A DNA stretch of 64,000 nucleotides from Doris montereyensis. Lineage: Eukaryota; Mollusca; Gastropoda; Nudibranchia; Dorididae. Position 1 is the first letter of the stretch; every line of letters begins with the position of its first letter. Below the pieces are notes generated by a model. The model was not told where the DNA came from, did no database searches, and saw only the letters and a program-made list of their open reading frames with translations. The DNA lies in NCBI GenBank assembly GCA_037039925.1, contig JAXRKP010000251.1, positions 232,501 through 296,500 on the forward strand. Reading direction: 5' to 3'. Shown one piece after another: positions 12,401 through 24,500 of the stretch. A program made the translations under genes and the position numbers.

Positions 12401-15400
12401 GTTTGTCTTCGTGGACATGAATTATTTTCCCCAGGTGTGACTTGCTACGTAACAGTTTTGTATGTCTCTATTGATTGAAATGACTATTTATGATCCACTT
12501 CTTTTGTAATATCCCACTAAAGCAAGTAAGAATATAAAAGCATTAGTTCATGTCAATTTATAAGCTTTTCACTCCTATTTTTGCACGACTCGCTAAGTCG
12601 CCCCGATTTTCTTTACCGTTTTTCCACTTTCTTATCATGTAGGAAAAATATTTGCAAAATCATTATTTGTACTCCCAATGGAATAAACAAATATTTCAAT
12701 TCTATATACAAATTTTTTTCTCCTTCATACTGTTCCTCTTTGCATGTAAAATTTGTGCATTTTCGTCTAAAAATAGTAACGAGAAATAGGTCACTGTTGT
12801 CATTGACATTAATTCAAACAAAATTTTGATTGTGTCACTAGAAAGACCAATTCATTCCAAACAAATCCATATCAAACGTGTCTACATTTGTGTAGTTCTT
12901 TGGACCTTAATAAGGGACTGATCAAAAACAGTCCATAATTTGGCAACTTATTCTATAAAACCTTAGAACCCGAGAGAGTTAAAGGAAATGAAAATTCAAT
13001 TTATTTATTTATTAAGAAAATTCTTGTATCTTATAACAGTTTATTTTATTGCCTATTTACCTGGCATAAGAAAGGTGATTGCCTTAAAAAAAATTATTAT
13101 TTTATTTATAAAATCAAAACTGGCTGTGGTCATAAAGATAAGATCCTACAGGTTAAAACAAAGAAAGATCAAAAGGCTGATGTGTTCATTGAATAAGAAT
13201 TAATTTTGGAAATGGATAGGAATGAATATTATGACAGACTTAAAATCGATGCCTGTTGCTTTTTCTACTCTAATTTTGAAGTCTGATATTCATAAAAACA
13301 ATTTTGAAATTATTATTTAACCTGTCATTTGTAGTCGAAAACTGTCCGATACAGCATACACATAGATAAATTCAAGTTGATAGAAATTAGAACAAAGAGA
13401 AAATAAAATGTTATCTTGATTAGAATCACACTAATTACAGTAGTTATTAGAGATGTCATATATGTGTATTTTGTCAGCATTGTTTCCTTTTCTTTCATCT
13501 TAGCAGGGAGGGGATTTGAGAGTAGAGGATGTTGGGGAATTCAGTTGTCAATAGTTTTATTCCTTACATTGAACTTAAATCTAGTAAAATACTTTATACA
13601 TGCTTTTGACTGAAGCATTGAAGTTGGTTCGTATTGATTCGAAAAACATGTCCTTGTTTCACTTGATAGCAGGCTTGAAAAAGGGCATGATGGGGTTGGC
13701 AAGGACGGGTTTTCATTTCAAACTTTGGTGAGATTGTACAAACTGTATAGCTAAAGGAGAGAGATTACCCAGGAAATCTGTTAAAATACTTTTACAATAA
13801 TGAAATATAAGTGCTGGACTTAAGCATGTATTTTTTCCTGCTCCCTTTGAAACTAGCAGATTGTTTCATTATTCAAATTTACAGCCAATTCCCTAGAACT
13901 TTCTACACAATAAATGAAATACATCTTTAGCTACATTGCATTTCATCTTACACGTACTGATGTTAAAATGTTAATGCAACTTCAAATTTATTGCCCCATG
14001 CAACTGAAGGCATCACTATACATTATTTACATGTTGTTGATTGAAGCAAAATACTCTCGGGCCACAAAACCAGGACTAGTTAGCACAGTGTTTTGACATC
14101 AGGGTGAAAGAATACCAAAACAAATATCTGCCTTGATCATGTGAAAGGTCAACTGTGTATTACAAATATTCAAGATTTATTCAGTATTTAAGTTTAAATT
14201 CTATGAACTCATATGTGTTGAAAATTTTCCATGTAAAATGTCCATTGTTATATTCATCATATTTTTCATATGTTTTATTCTATCCATAGCACACCAAAAC
14301 GCAAGAAAAGAAGTCCTACACCAAAGCCTACAAAAGTTCATGTAGGTCACTTAACCCGCAATGTGACGAAAGACCACATCATGGAAATATTTTCGTTATA
14401 TGGGACAATAAAAAGTGTTGACATGCCAGTTGACCGCACTCATGCAAATTTCAATCGTGGATCTGTGTATATTGACTATGAAACATCAGAGGAAGCTACC
14501 AAGGCTATCAAATTTATGGATGGAGGTAATATCATGCAGTTAAACCCATCCCATTGTACTCCTTTAAATTTAATTGTTTATTTCTGCCTTATTGTTTATC
14601 ATGCAAACTATTGTGTATGTTAATAAGGTATGAGAAAACAGTCTCTGAGTTCTTTCGTCTATATTTGAGTTAAAAAATATATTAAACAACCATTTTCAAG
14701 GTGATAGTTTTCTGAAATGGAAATGAGTCTGTTCTTTGTAGATTTATTTTTATTCATTTGCCTAATCAAGATGTCAACCCTGTGTATTTCCACAGGTCAG
14801 ATAGATGGCCAGGAAGTCAGTGCAGCAGCTGTTCATGTTCAAAGGAATGTACCCAGGCCTCCAATGAGACGCTCTCCTCTCAGACGGGGCCCTCCACCTC
14901 GATGGAGGGGATCACCACCTCGATACAACAGAGACAACCGAGATAGGAGGAGGTTTGAATTCATCACTTGTTTTACTTCATTTGAAATTTTATCTTCTAC
15001 ATATGCAGGACTTGGGATCACGAGGTCCTGGATACGCTCCGGCTCTAATGGCCTTGAATGAACTTTGCTTATTTTACTTTTTTACATACTAGAAAAAAAG
15101 TTGTTTTCAAGATCAAGCACAGATCTCAGCTTTGTTTGAATTTTTGGTCAATTTCAACCTGTCAGTGCTGTCTGCTAATGGGTTTGAGTACTGAATGAAG
15201 ATGAAGACCCCGTAAAAAGGGTAGTTTCACAGAGATCATGTGAAATTTATTTGTGTACTCAGCCATTCAGAAGTCATTTGATCATTGTTCAGTTTTGCAG
15301 ATCTTTCCTTCAGTCTATCTCTAACCCATTGCTGTCCAAGGCTTAGTAAGATCATTTGTCTTATCTGTCAAAGCAAAGGGAAGTAACTTGTGCAAAATAA

Positions 15401-16178
15401 TAACGCAATGTCCGTAAAATATTTCTTATGCATACACTACGTAAGATAATTTTATTCAAGGAATGCTTTTAGATTCTGCACCAATTTCTTTTTCATTTGA
15501 TATGACATGCATCTAAATTTTCAAATTACTCAGGAAATAAAGTTCTTTCCAGTGGTAGCAATTGTTTTTCCATTGCTTACACTTGAGATATCGGTTTGGA
15601 CTTCCTAATAATAGTGATAGGTGACAAAAAAATCTTGCACTTTGTCGAAGGTGTAGGACCATAACCCACTACATGTATTTACATTGCCATTCTTGGTTGG
15701 ATATAAACTCTTTTGTTTTGTTGTTTGTAATCGTTTGGGTTTTGTTTGTTGTTACTTCGTTTGAGGATAAGACCCAATTATAGGCCTAACCTCTTCGTTT
15801 TTAGAGGAATACTTTAAAGAAGAAGAAAGAAAGAAAGGAGCTAAGAAAGTAAGAAGACTTTTGCGCTTTAAAAGTACCCTTGTTATTATCATTTAATGAA
15901 AGAAGGAAAATGTTAATTATATTATATACTTCTCATACATATTATTTTGGATTTACTACAACTCTTTACAACAGTAAAAACAGCATACACAGTTTTTATT
16001 GTGAGCTTTTTGAATTGTGTTGTCTGTGCAGTTGTGATTGTTGATGGTGATAATGACTCACCCTATTATTTAATTTACCTTACCAGATCACCACCTAGAC
16101 GAAGCCCACCAAAGGAGAAGGTCACGGTCTCTGGGCAGACGGCGCCACAGCAGATCAAGTTCTAGCTCCTCACGTTGA
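9296..16178 (+). CDS. RNPS1: RNA-binding protein with serine-rich domain 1 (five exons seen, 5' exon missing)
   Basis: RNPS1 is a nuclear splicing activator and a peripheral exon-junction-complex (ASAP/PSAP) component that links splicing to mRNA export and quality control. Exons read as 9296-9403, 10154-10312, 14290-14525, 14796-14952 and 16087-16178, with GT/AG borders and matching phases (2,2,1,2). In order they encode a Lys/Arg-rich segment, a poly-Ser/Arg tract, the motif [20 protein letters not shown] that opens the RRM (RNP2 VHVGHL, RNP1 GSVYIDY), the RRM end [14 protein letters not shown], then Arg/Pro/Ser-rich sequence. This is the domain order of animal RNPS1. Exon 1 with the ATG was not found upstream of 9296. 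The last exon holds a one-base excess in AAA at 16111-16113. As written the chain stops at 16165; in the alternative frame it ends at TGA 16176-16178 with the conserved Arg/Ser tail. The 4 kb intron between the second and third exons seen contains a piggyBac. Confidence 0.93.
10154..10312 (+). CDS. RNPS1: RNPS1 exon: serine-rich (SR) domain
   Basis: The acceptor ATCAG precedes 10154 and the donor GTAGGT follows 10312. The exon encodes about 50 residues dominated by Ser with interspersed Gly and Arg, ending [12 protein letters not shown]. It is phase 2 on both sides, so Ala is split over the next junction. The piggyBac begins 80 bases downstream, inside the intron. Confidence 0.88.
10393..12978 (+). 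mobile_element. piggyBac-like DNA transposon inside an RNPS1 intron
   Basis: TTAA stands directly outside both ends (10389-10392 and 12979-12982), the hallmark piggyBac target duplication. The ends are inverted: CTCTCTCAAGTCCG on the left, and CTCTCTCGGGTTCT read inward from the right (10 of 14 positions equal). The 2586-base element lies between the second and third RNPS1 exons seen here, on the same strand. It encodes a decayed transposase at about 10590-11982; 11983-12978 is AT-rich non-coding sequence. Confidence 0.93.
10590..11982 (+). pseudogene. Decayed piggyBac transposase
   Basis: Pieces in three frames add up to a piggyBac (DDE_Tnp_1_7) transposase: [20 protein letters not shown] (to 10735), [18 protein letters not shown] and [11 protein letters not shown] (10765-10977), [20 protein letters not shown] (10984-11044), a frame change to [30 protein letters not shown] (11358-11414), [19 protein letters not shown] (11524-11580), [17 protein letters not shown] (11603-11653) and a C-terminal Cys-rich finger [16 protein letters not shown] (11902-11949). 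A TAA follows KGR at 10978-10980 and at least four frame changes are present, so it cannot be translated as a whole. Confidence 0.9.
12983..14289. other. RNPS1 intron, AT-rich, nothing recognised
   Basis: The remainder of the large RNPS1 intron after the piggyBac. Open frames are short and without motifs. Confidence 0.5.
14290..14525 (+). CDS. RNPS1: RNPS1 exon: main part of the RRM
   Basis: The acceptor CCATAG precedes 14290; the donor at 14526 reads GTAATA. The exon carries [36 protein letters not shown] and ...[13 protein letters not shown], nearly identical in layout to vertebrate RNPS1. It has no internal disruption. Confidence 0.95.
14796..14952 (+). CDS. RNPS1: RNPS1 exon: RRM end and start of the Arg/Pro/Ser tail
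   Basis: The acceptor TTCCACAG precedes 14796. The split Gly codon joins MDGG to [14 protein letters not shown], the last RRM strand. The rest ([17 protein letters not shown]...) is RS/P-rich. The donor GTTTGA at 14953 is weak, but it is the only one that gives the right phase to the next exon. Confidence 0.9.
14998..15070 (+). mobile_element. SINE S1 fragment with a large internal deletion, in an RNPS1 intron
   Basis: The head ACTTGGGATCACGAGGTCCT (15010-15029) and the 3' end CTCTAATGGCCTTGAATGAA (15043-15062) of the S1 SINE are directly joined, leaving out about 200 bases of the body. Confidence 0.6.
15071..16086. other. RNPS1 intron, nothing recognised
   Basis: AT-rich intron sequence with an AAGAAAGAAAGAAAG stretch near 15817-15840. 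No gene or repeat family recognised. Confidence 0.5.
16087..16178 (+). CDS. RNPS1: RNPS1 last exon, with an apparent +1 frameshift
   Basis: The acceptor TTACCAG precedes 16087. The first part reads RSPPRRSPP in the frame set by the upstream exon. After AAA at 16111-16113 the conserved frame is offset by one base and reads [20 protein letters not shown] before TGA (16176-16178), matching the family C-terminus. Read literally, the frame gives an unrelated 17-residue tail ending at 16165. One base fewer in the A run resolves this. Confidence 0.85.
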
Positions 16179-16910
16179 TGTGAATACTTGCAATTTTAAA
16201 AGTTAATTTTACATTTTTCTGTCAGGCTGCAAATGGATAGATTTCACATGTTGATGTCAGACAAAAGTTGAAATGTAGATGTATTTTGTATTGAGACGTA
16301 ATGTGATTTTTATATCAGTTTCTTGTTCACCAGCAGTTAGGTATTTTCTGAGAAGATTAGAAAGTGAAGTTATTAAAGAGTTTGGTGGAGTTTGCTTGCT
16401 TGTGTGCATGTGTGTGTATGTGATACGTCATAAGGGTAATAAGCGACAAAGTGCATATTGGGTGTCAAAATTTTGGCATTGTAAAGAACATCAAAATTAT
16501 TGCACTGGCAGAAATTAATTGTGGTCCCAAGGAACTAAAGATTAAAGTTATTGATGAAAATTGCGTGAATGATGACATATATAATGCTCAACTGTATTTG
16601 AGTGAGTGTTGTTTTGATTATTAAAATACATTGAATTCAACAATCATGAGTCACAATATTGTTGCTACTGCTGGGTTTAGAAAGAATTTTGTTTGTTTTG
16701 TAAATGTGTTTTTGCTTTATCATTGTGTGCTTTTTCTTTTTCACAGTCACACTGTATGATCTATCATGAATCAATGAGCAATACTATCAGTATGAGCAGT
16801 AATTTTGTGGACCACGTTATGAATCAAAATCATACAGCAATAGAATAGTATTTAAAAAAAAAACCCAAATATTTAGGTAACTGTATGTATATTATTATTA
16901 TTATACTTAT
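16179..16910 (+). other. RNPS1: Probable RNPS1 3' UTR and downstream flank
   Basis: The sequence after the likely stop codon at 16178 has no other gene. An ATTAAA word occurs near 16539 and further AT-rich words near 16619, any of which could serve as a polyadenylation signal. The end of the transcript cannot be fixed from sequence alone. Confidence 0.4.
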
Positions 16911-16912
16911 AT

Positions 16913-17336
16913 ACTGTCTGAACTCAATGGGATGGCCTTGTGATGTCACAACATGGCACACTGTCGAGTCCGATGGGATATCTTTGTGATGTGACAACAC
17001 GACACACTGTCTGATCCTAATGGGATGGCTTGTAATGTCACAACATGACCCACTGTTCAAACCTGATGGGAAAGCTTTGTGATGTCACAACACGGCACTC
17101 TGCCTGAGTCCGATGGGATTGCCTTGTGATGTCACATCAAGACACACTGTCTGAGTCCGTTGGGCTTGCCTTGTGATGTCACGACACACTGTCTAAGTCT
17201 GATAAGATAGCATTGTGATGTCACAACTTGGCACACTGTCTGAGTCGGATGGGATAGCATTGTGATGTCACAACGCGGTACACTGTCTGAGTATGATGGG
17301 ATAGTCTTGTAATGTCACAACACAGCATACTGTTCG
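16913..17336. repeat. Minisatellite, about seven units of 57-60 bases with TGATGTCACA in each
   Basis: Every unit carries the pattern ACTGTCTGAGTC(C)GATGGGAT, (A/G)GC(C/A)TTGTGATGTCACA and ACACGGCACACTG with scattered changes. TGTGATGTCACA is a near-palindrome that resembles a cAMP-response-type bZIP site. The array begins about 730 bases after the RNPS1 stop codon. Confidence 0.9.
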
Positions 17337-17365
17337 TGCTTGTCTTTCAGTTTCAACACACCGCC

Positions 17366-17610
17366 TGCTGTTGATCTTTCATCATCATCATCAGTTAGGC
17401 GAAGCCTGTCCGGCAATAGCCTCCCATACAATCTTGCGAAATTTCCCTCTGTTCATGGCAGCTACTCCAGTCTCCATTACGGTCCTTCGTGTCCATTCTT
17501 TTAGATTGTCTTTCCATCTTTATTTTCCTTCTAATTTTACTTCCAATATATGTTTTTCTAAACGTGTAATATGTCCGAAATATTTCATTTTTCGTATGTT
17601 TTTAGTGTAC
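17366..17610 (-). mobile_element. LINE 3' end fragment, minus strand
   Basis: On the minus strand the frame reads IRKMKYFGHITRLEKHILEV, then RWKDNLKEWTRRTVMETGVA and AAMNRGKFRKIVWEAIAGQA followed by SPN and TAA, with one internal stop (TAA) between EGK and RWKD. These are the C-terminal motifs of an endonuclease-reverse transcriptase LINE. It ends in a short GAT microsatellite (plus-strand CATCATCATCATCA at 17381-17394). Confidence 0.85.
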
Positions 17611-17739
17611 ACTGTAGCCCATTTGGTGGTAGAGTAGTTGCTGGAAAAAAGCACAGTGCATAAACACATCTGCTGACCAAATTTGTACTATTCTAATATA
17701 ATAAAAGTGGGGCATCATATCGATATGGTGTCCCTGGGT

Positions 17740-20700
17740 CAATCTTGGTCAGGGGAAGGGAGGCATCTTTACCCCTAAGGGGGGTGGGGTGCTCCCTTTC
17801 TCTCGACCAAGAGTATAACCTCAGTGTTGGGCGCACAGTAAACGTGGGGACGCTGCTGAGGTAGAATCAATTAAAAAATTTGTTTATGGATACTAACACA
17901 AAACCTCTCCCCGCCCCAAACCCCCTTAGCAAGTCTCAAGTTGGAAGAGCGGACGCGTCTCCTGCCCACAGCAAAAGTAAACAAGAGCTTATTATGTGCG
18001 ACGATGTTGATTGAGAGCATTTGGGAGACTACCAAATGTTCATCCTTGGGTTGGCCACATTTTCTGATGGTCAAATCAGAGGATAAAGCTCGACCTGTAG
18101 CATCACTCGGTGTCTTCAAGATAGCTCAAGCCCTGACGTCTAGTGGCGTGATGAGCAAGCCCAAAAGTGTCGGCAGACTTTATTCTGGTGACCTTTTGAT
18201 TGAAGTCTCATCGAAAGATGAGTCGTCACAGCTGCTCTGCACTGAGCATTTTGGTGATATCCCTGTGAATGCTGAGTCTCACCTGAGCCTCAATAGTTCA
18301 AAGGGCGTCGTCAAATCCCGTGATCTAGATGGATACATTGAGGAAGAGCTGGTGAGTGAACTGGATGGAGTTGCCCATGCAAGACGAATAATCGTCCGCA
18401 AGAGGGTTAAGGAGATCAAGATCCATACGTGGGTCTTGACCTTGGATGCACCCAAACCACCAACAGTCCTCACCATCGAGCATTTGGTTTTGGCTGTCCT
18501 GTCAGACCTTTTGTCCCGAACCTGATGAGGTGCTTTAACTGTAGTCATCGGTTTAGACACGGAAAGATGAAGTGTTGTTGAGAGGCTGCTTGCCCCCACT
18601 GTGGTAAAGGTGGACACTGAAGAGCAATGCTTCCCTGTTGCCTAAACTGCAGAGGTGAACACTGCCTTGTCCAAGAACTGTCCGAAGTAGTACAAAGCAC
18701 AGCACGGTGGTACGTTTTCCCAGGCTAGAGCGGCTCTTCTCCTGAGTCTAGCTGCCTCAGTGCAGGGGGAAACGTACGCCACTGCTGTTCAGGACAGAAC
18801 GCCTCAACTTCCCAGTAACTGGCTACTGGAGCCAAAGCCAAAACAGTCTCGTCGCCCAGACATGTAATATGTAAAGAAGACCAGACCAGTGGTCAGCGGG
18901 GATAAATCTGTCCCCGTCAAAAAAAGATTTTCTGTTCTTTTTAGGAAGAGATGGATTTCGATCCATCATCTTCCCCTTCACCCCCCCCTCCCTCTCCTGC
19001 CCCAGACCCCCTGCTTTCCTTCCAGTCCCTTCGTCACAACCCACCCCACCACCTCCCTCTTCCCAACAAACTCCAGGCCTTCCCCCTTCCCTTCAAATTC
19101 CCCCGTCTTCTTCAAGCCCAGGTGTGAAGGAGGTACGGAAAAACAGACACCACCGAAGGCTTCGCCCTAAGGGTGAAGTCGCCGGTGTACAAATAGCATG
19201 GTGGACTGAAGCCTTGTGCCTAGCCCTCCTTGCGAATAAAGACTAGGGTTCAGCTTAAAAGTACAAACATAATTTAAATTTAAAATGGATACCATTCTGC
19301 AGTGGAATGGAATATGAGAGGCGTAAGAGCAAATTATGAAGAACTCATTTTATTATGTAATTTAAAGAGACCTCTTGCCCTGGCACTGCAGAGGAGAGTA
19401 AAGATAAAAGAAAGTCATCAGTAAAAGGATTCACCTGTATACAGGGTAATAACACCACACTTTTACTCCATAATTCTTGTTGCTTCACCCATCTGGAGTT
19501 GAACTGAAGTAGACGTGGTGGCTGCTAAAGTCAGCCATTTATCTCATAAATCTTTCACTATCTCATCTGTTCTGTATACCTACCACCCTCAGTAAACCCA
19601 AGCATTTATGAAATGGAAAACCTTTTATCTCAGCTTCCCACCCCTTTCCTCTTACTTGGGGATTTCAATGCCCATTCTTCTCTACGGGGCGATTCTCGAC
19701 TAGACAACTGGTCGAATGATCGAGAAGTTGATCTTCGACCATGATTTAATTCTCTTAAATTCAGGAGAAGCGACATTTCTTCATTCAGCGTATCAATCAG
19801 TTTCAGCCATCGGTCTATCATTATCAATTGCCTCTCCCTCTCTGCTCTACATTTCTCATGGCATGTTCATGACGACCTTTGTACTTTGTGGTAGTGATCA
19901 CTACTCTATCGTCTTAGGATTTCAAGCCAACAGAACAAGACTCAACTGCATATTTCAATTTCAATAAAAGCAAATTGGACTCTTTTCTCTGAGAAATTGA
20001 TTTCTTTGGCAAAAAGAACAATTCCCTTCCATCTCCGTAAGCACCACAGATTTCCAAGGGTGCCCTAGTTCTAAGGAAGCAATCAACAGAAGATAAAAAA
20101 ACTCGTAAAAGATACTTTTTAGGAATCCTTGAGTAGAAAATTGGATATGTTTCAAAAAAAGAAAATGCCAAGACAAGATACATAATAAGACAAGGCAAAA
20201 GGAATTCCTGGCAGAAATACGTTTCCTCTCTAAATCGTAATGGTACCACCAAAACCGTGTGGAAGGCAGTGAGGAAATTTAAAGGTAAGACAGCTTGCGC
20301 AAATATCCACCTCAAAAAGGACGACAAGTTAATTACCGATATCAGAGATACAGCAAACTACCTTGGTCAGAGTGTTGCCCAGAATTCTTCCTCTGGACAT
20401 TGCTCCACAGGTTTCCAAGAATTAAAACAAGTGAAAGAATTATAACAAACTTCTTTCTCTGGAAGTGCTGAGGGCATCACTAGCGAAATCAAATGAATCA
20501 GCTGCAGGACCTGACCGTATTCACTGTCAATGTCAATAGTGTCAATCAATTCCTCACTAATCTTCCCAACTCTTGTCTTTCCACCCTTTTAAAAATATTC
20601 AAAAAAATCTGGACTACAGGCCGAATTCTCTCATCCTGGAAAAAGGCATTTGTGGTCACATTTCCAAAATCTAACCAAGATCTCAGTGACCCATCTTGTT

Positions 20701-21595
20701 ATACTATAGACCAATAGCTACTAGTTGCCCTTGCAAAACCATGGAAAGAATGGTGAATAACCGCCTTCTTTGGGTCTTGGACTTCGAGAGAAAAAATCTT
20801 CTTTCTGAAGTCCAATGTGGTTTTCTAAAAACCATAGTGACGTACTAATGATCGTCTTATCCGCCTGGAAAGCTTTATTCGGGAGACCTTTGCTCGAAAA
20901 AGACAGGTCCTTGCTGTGTTTTTTTTACCCGGAAAAGGCTTACAATACGACATGGAAATATGGCATTCTTACTGACCTTTTCAACCTCTACTTCCATGGT
21001 CGTCTCCTATTTTTGTTTCTGAGTTCCTGTCAAAACAGCATTTAAAGGTTAAATTAGGGTCTACACTATCCAAAGATTTTTCACAGGAGTTCCAAAAGGT
21101 AGCATTCTTTCTTCGGTGTTATTTAACATAAAAATAAATAATATAAAGGCACTGCCTACAAATGTACAAGCATCTCTGTTTGTAGATGATTTTATTATCT
21201 ATGTTGAAGGCAAACATTTCCCATACTTTGAAAGATCAATGTAACTGTATCAACAAAGCTTATAAATGGGTAACTGACAATGGTTTTAAATTCTCCACAT
21301 CAAAGACTATGTGTCCACTTTCATAACCAAAGAAATGTACATATTGAACCCATTTTTTATTTTAACAAAATTCTTCTCAAAGTATCTAAGGAGGCCAAAT
21401 TTTTAGGTGTCCTCTTTTGACTGTTTCTAGTTATGGATCCGCCCCCAAACATGTATTAAAATGCTAGACCCCATTCATCATCAGGGTCTTCGTGTTGCTT
21501 TAGGTACCTTCCGAACTTCATCTAATAAAGAGCCCATACGTAGACGCCAGTGAACCACCTTACGTCACTACCCCAATACTATATGTATGTAACAC
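17740..21595 (+). mobile_element. Jockey-like LINE, 5' part (ORF1, endonuclease and RT), interrupted downstream
   Basis: A long but decayed element. Its gag-like ORF1 is at about 17941-19190. ORF2 starts near 19285 with an endonuclease (ILQWNGMRGVRANYEELILL; GRMIEKLIFDHDLILLNSGE; CGSDHYSIVLGFQA to 19960). An RT follows (NKANW..., KIWTTGRILSSWKKAFVVTF at 20605-20665, TGVPKGSILSSVLFNIKIN near 21078-21135, ASLFVDDFIIYVEG near 21170-21212, and DPIHHQGLRVALGTFRTSS near 21465-21525). Many stops and frame changes are present. The coding line breaks off near 21590 and resumes at about 25150, after a second LINE. ORF1 followed by EN-RT-RNase H is the Jockey/I-group layout. Confidence 0.85.
17941..18525 (+). 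pseudogene. LINE ORF1 gag-like protein (Jockey type)
   Basis: A 194-codon open frame with HFLMVKSEDKARPVASLGVF, KPKSVGRLYSGDLLIEVSSK and SLNSSKGVVKSRDLDGYIEE, the signature of the gag-like RNA-binding ORF1 of Jockey-group LINEs. The expected zinc knuckles follow out of frame at about 18529-18690 (MRCFNCSHRFRHGKMKCC, ACPHCGKGGH, CCLNCRGEHC). The frame changes near 18520 and a TGA lies in the knuckle region, so the protein is truncated. The ATG at 17941 may not be the original start, because homology seems to begin a little inside the frame. Confidence 0.82.
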
Positions 21596-24500
21596 GCCTA
21601 GCAGGCGGTTGTGTGAATTTTGTCTCCTGGAATTTTCAACATTCGTGTGTTTTACAGTGCATTCGACCTTGTGATTTACACCTACTTTTATATGAAGTTT
21701 TACCGGTTCTAAGGATATAAGTTCCAAGCATTTTTATTCAAGGATTCATTCGACATTTCATACTTGACTCCATGGCTTTTACAAACTCCATTAACGTTTA
21801 CCACCTCCATTTTGTTTTATTGAGCATAAGAGTATTACTCACTATACTCTTCACAGCTCCATATTTTCACCACCAACTGTGCGCCAACAAATCACACAGA
21901 GCAAAACACACTGACCAACGCGGCGGTCGTCGCAAGCAGCGCAAAATCGAGACAATCGTCGGCCACCGTCCCCCAGCAAGACACGTCAAAACAAATTCAC
22001 CGTCTAACCTGACGCGCATAATCACTGACAACAATAACAACATTCACTGTAACAACGACTCACAACTGAACTACTCTCCTCACTCAACGCGACCTGTCAA
22101 TCATTCCAAGCAAGACAAAAATTCAGTATCACAGAACAACGGGCTTCTCAAGGTCGTCTATTTTAATTCTCGGTCTTGCAGAAATAAGACCCTTCAGATT
22201 TATACTTTTATAAATGAAACGAAAGCCGACATAATTTTTATAACAGAAACGTGGTTGAGAGAGCAAGGAGATGAGCCTCTCATCACAGAAATGATGCCAA
22301 AAGGCTATAACTTCCACGGCGAAGCGAGGAAAACAAGGACGGGAGGGGCGTAGCCATCGTGTACAGGGACTCGTTCCAAATAACCAAATGTAAAGAAAAT
22401 TCTCAATACGACACTTTTGAACATTGTAAAATAATAATCAACACACCCAATTGTGCCTTATTCTGCGTGTGTGTCTACCATCCCCGCCAAGCAAAAAGAA
22501 CCGCCACACCATCAGCAAATTTGAACAGGATTTTTCTGAATTTCTTGATTCCATTAACAACAAAAACAACGTCTACATGTTAGGGGACTTTAACTATCAC
22601 CTTGAAAAGTCAACTAATTCATCTGTAAAGAGCTTAATCACACTGATTGACGAACACAGTTTCCAACAACTCGTCACTGACGCAACACATGAGAAACAAC
22701 ACATTCTAGACTTAGTTTTAACAAGAAGCGATTTAGTCAAATCTATAGTAAAAGTGTCAGAATGTTGCATATCAGACCACTACGCCATTTCATTCAAAAT
22801 CAACGTAGACAAACCCAAGACAACGAGAGAAAAGATCCTCTGCAGAAACATTAAAGGCATTGACATCGACACCTTCAAAGAAGACCTTTTAAATTCATTT
22901 TCAGACAGGACACCGAAATCAGCAAATGACTTTGATAGCTCCCTCCGAACAATTCTCGACAAACACGCTCCAATTCGAGAGAAACTCGCCCCAATAAGGA
23001 CTGCAGCGCCCTGGATCAACGAGAGAGTTCTGAACGGAAAGAAAAAGAAACGAAAAGCCGAGAGACTGTGGAAAAAAACTGGATCGACTGTTCATAAAAA
23101 CATTTACAGACAAGAAATTAGTTCTCTTGCTAATGTTATTAAAGAAGAAAAATCAATTTATTTAAACAAACAGATACAAGACAGTGAATCAAGTTCAAAC
23201 CTCTATTCAATCTGCAATGACCTTTTGGGTAAAAAGAATGTACAGTACTTACCAACTAACATCCCGGTGAGTGAATTACCTGAAGCTTTCAATCATTTTT
23301 TCATCGATAAGATTAAAAAGATACGAGAAAACTTAGATGCCACAAACTCTGATCCCAGGTATCACGTATTTGACGGTAATTCCTTTTCTTCTTTTAAACC
23401 TGTAACAGAAGATTTTGTTAAATCTACAATCATGAAATCTACTAAAAAATTGTGTGAACTTGATCCACTGCCAGTAAATCTGTTTCTTAGCTGCCTTGAT
23501 ATCACCTTGCCTCATATTACCAATATTATCAACCAGTCACTAACAAATGGAATTGTTGTCCCTAGTTTTAAGGAGGCCATAGTTAGACCTTTATTAAAAA
23601 AGAACAACCTTGATCAAAACGATCTGAAAAATTACAGACCAGTGTCCAACCTACCATTTCTTTCCAAAATATTAGAAAAAGCTGTTTTGAGCCAAATCGA
23701 CCAACACTTAGATGAAAACTCTTTGAAAGGAACCTATCAGTCTGCTTATAGAAGAAAGCACAGCACAGAGACAGCACTTCTGAAAGTACAATCTGATTTA
23801 CGGAATTCGACCGATAAAGGAGAACTATCCATTTTAGCCTTGTTAGACCTATCTGCTGCATTTGACACTATAGATCATGGCATTCTTCTTAAACGTTTAG
23901 AGTTATCTTTTGGCATCAAAGGCACTGCTCTGGAATGGTTCAGTTCGTACATCAGCAATAGAAAGCAAGCTGTATCAGTCCATGGAAAGCTATCAAATTA
24001 TTCTGTTCTTCATTTTGGTGTGCCCCAAGGCTCGGTTCTGGGGCCAATCCTTTTTTTCTTTGTACGCACAACCAATACACAACATCATCAATCAACATCA
24101 TTTTAATTACCACATTTACGCTGACGACACTCAGCTCTATAAGTCTGCTGAAATATCCGGACTGCCATCTGTCATAACTTCCCTTAATGATTGCGCCACC
24201 CAGATTTCTTCGTGGATGACATCCAATAAATTGAAATTAAATGAGAACAAAACAGAAGTTATAGCAATAGGAAGCAAAGCCAAAGTAGAAGCCGCTAAAT
24301 TAAGATATGTTAAAATCTGTGGCGAAGAAATTCCTGTTGTCAAAAAAGTAAGAAATTTAGGAGTTATCATGGATTGTACCATGTCCATGGAAGACCATAT
24401 CTCACATTTGAGAAAAGTTTGCTATCTGGAATTAAAAAGAATATGTCATATCAGGAAATACATCACTCCTGAAGCAACAAACAAATTAATTTGCTCATTT

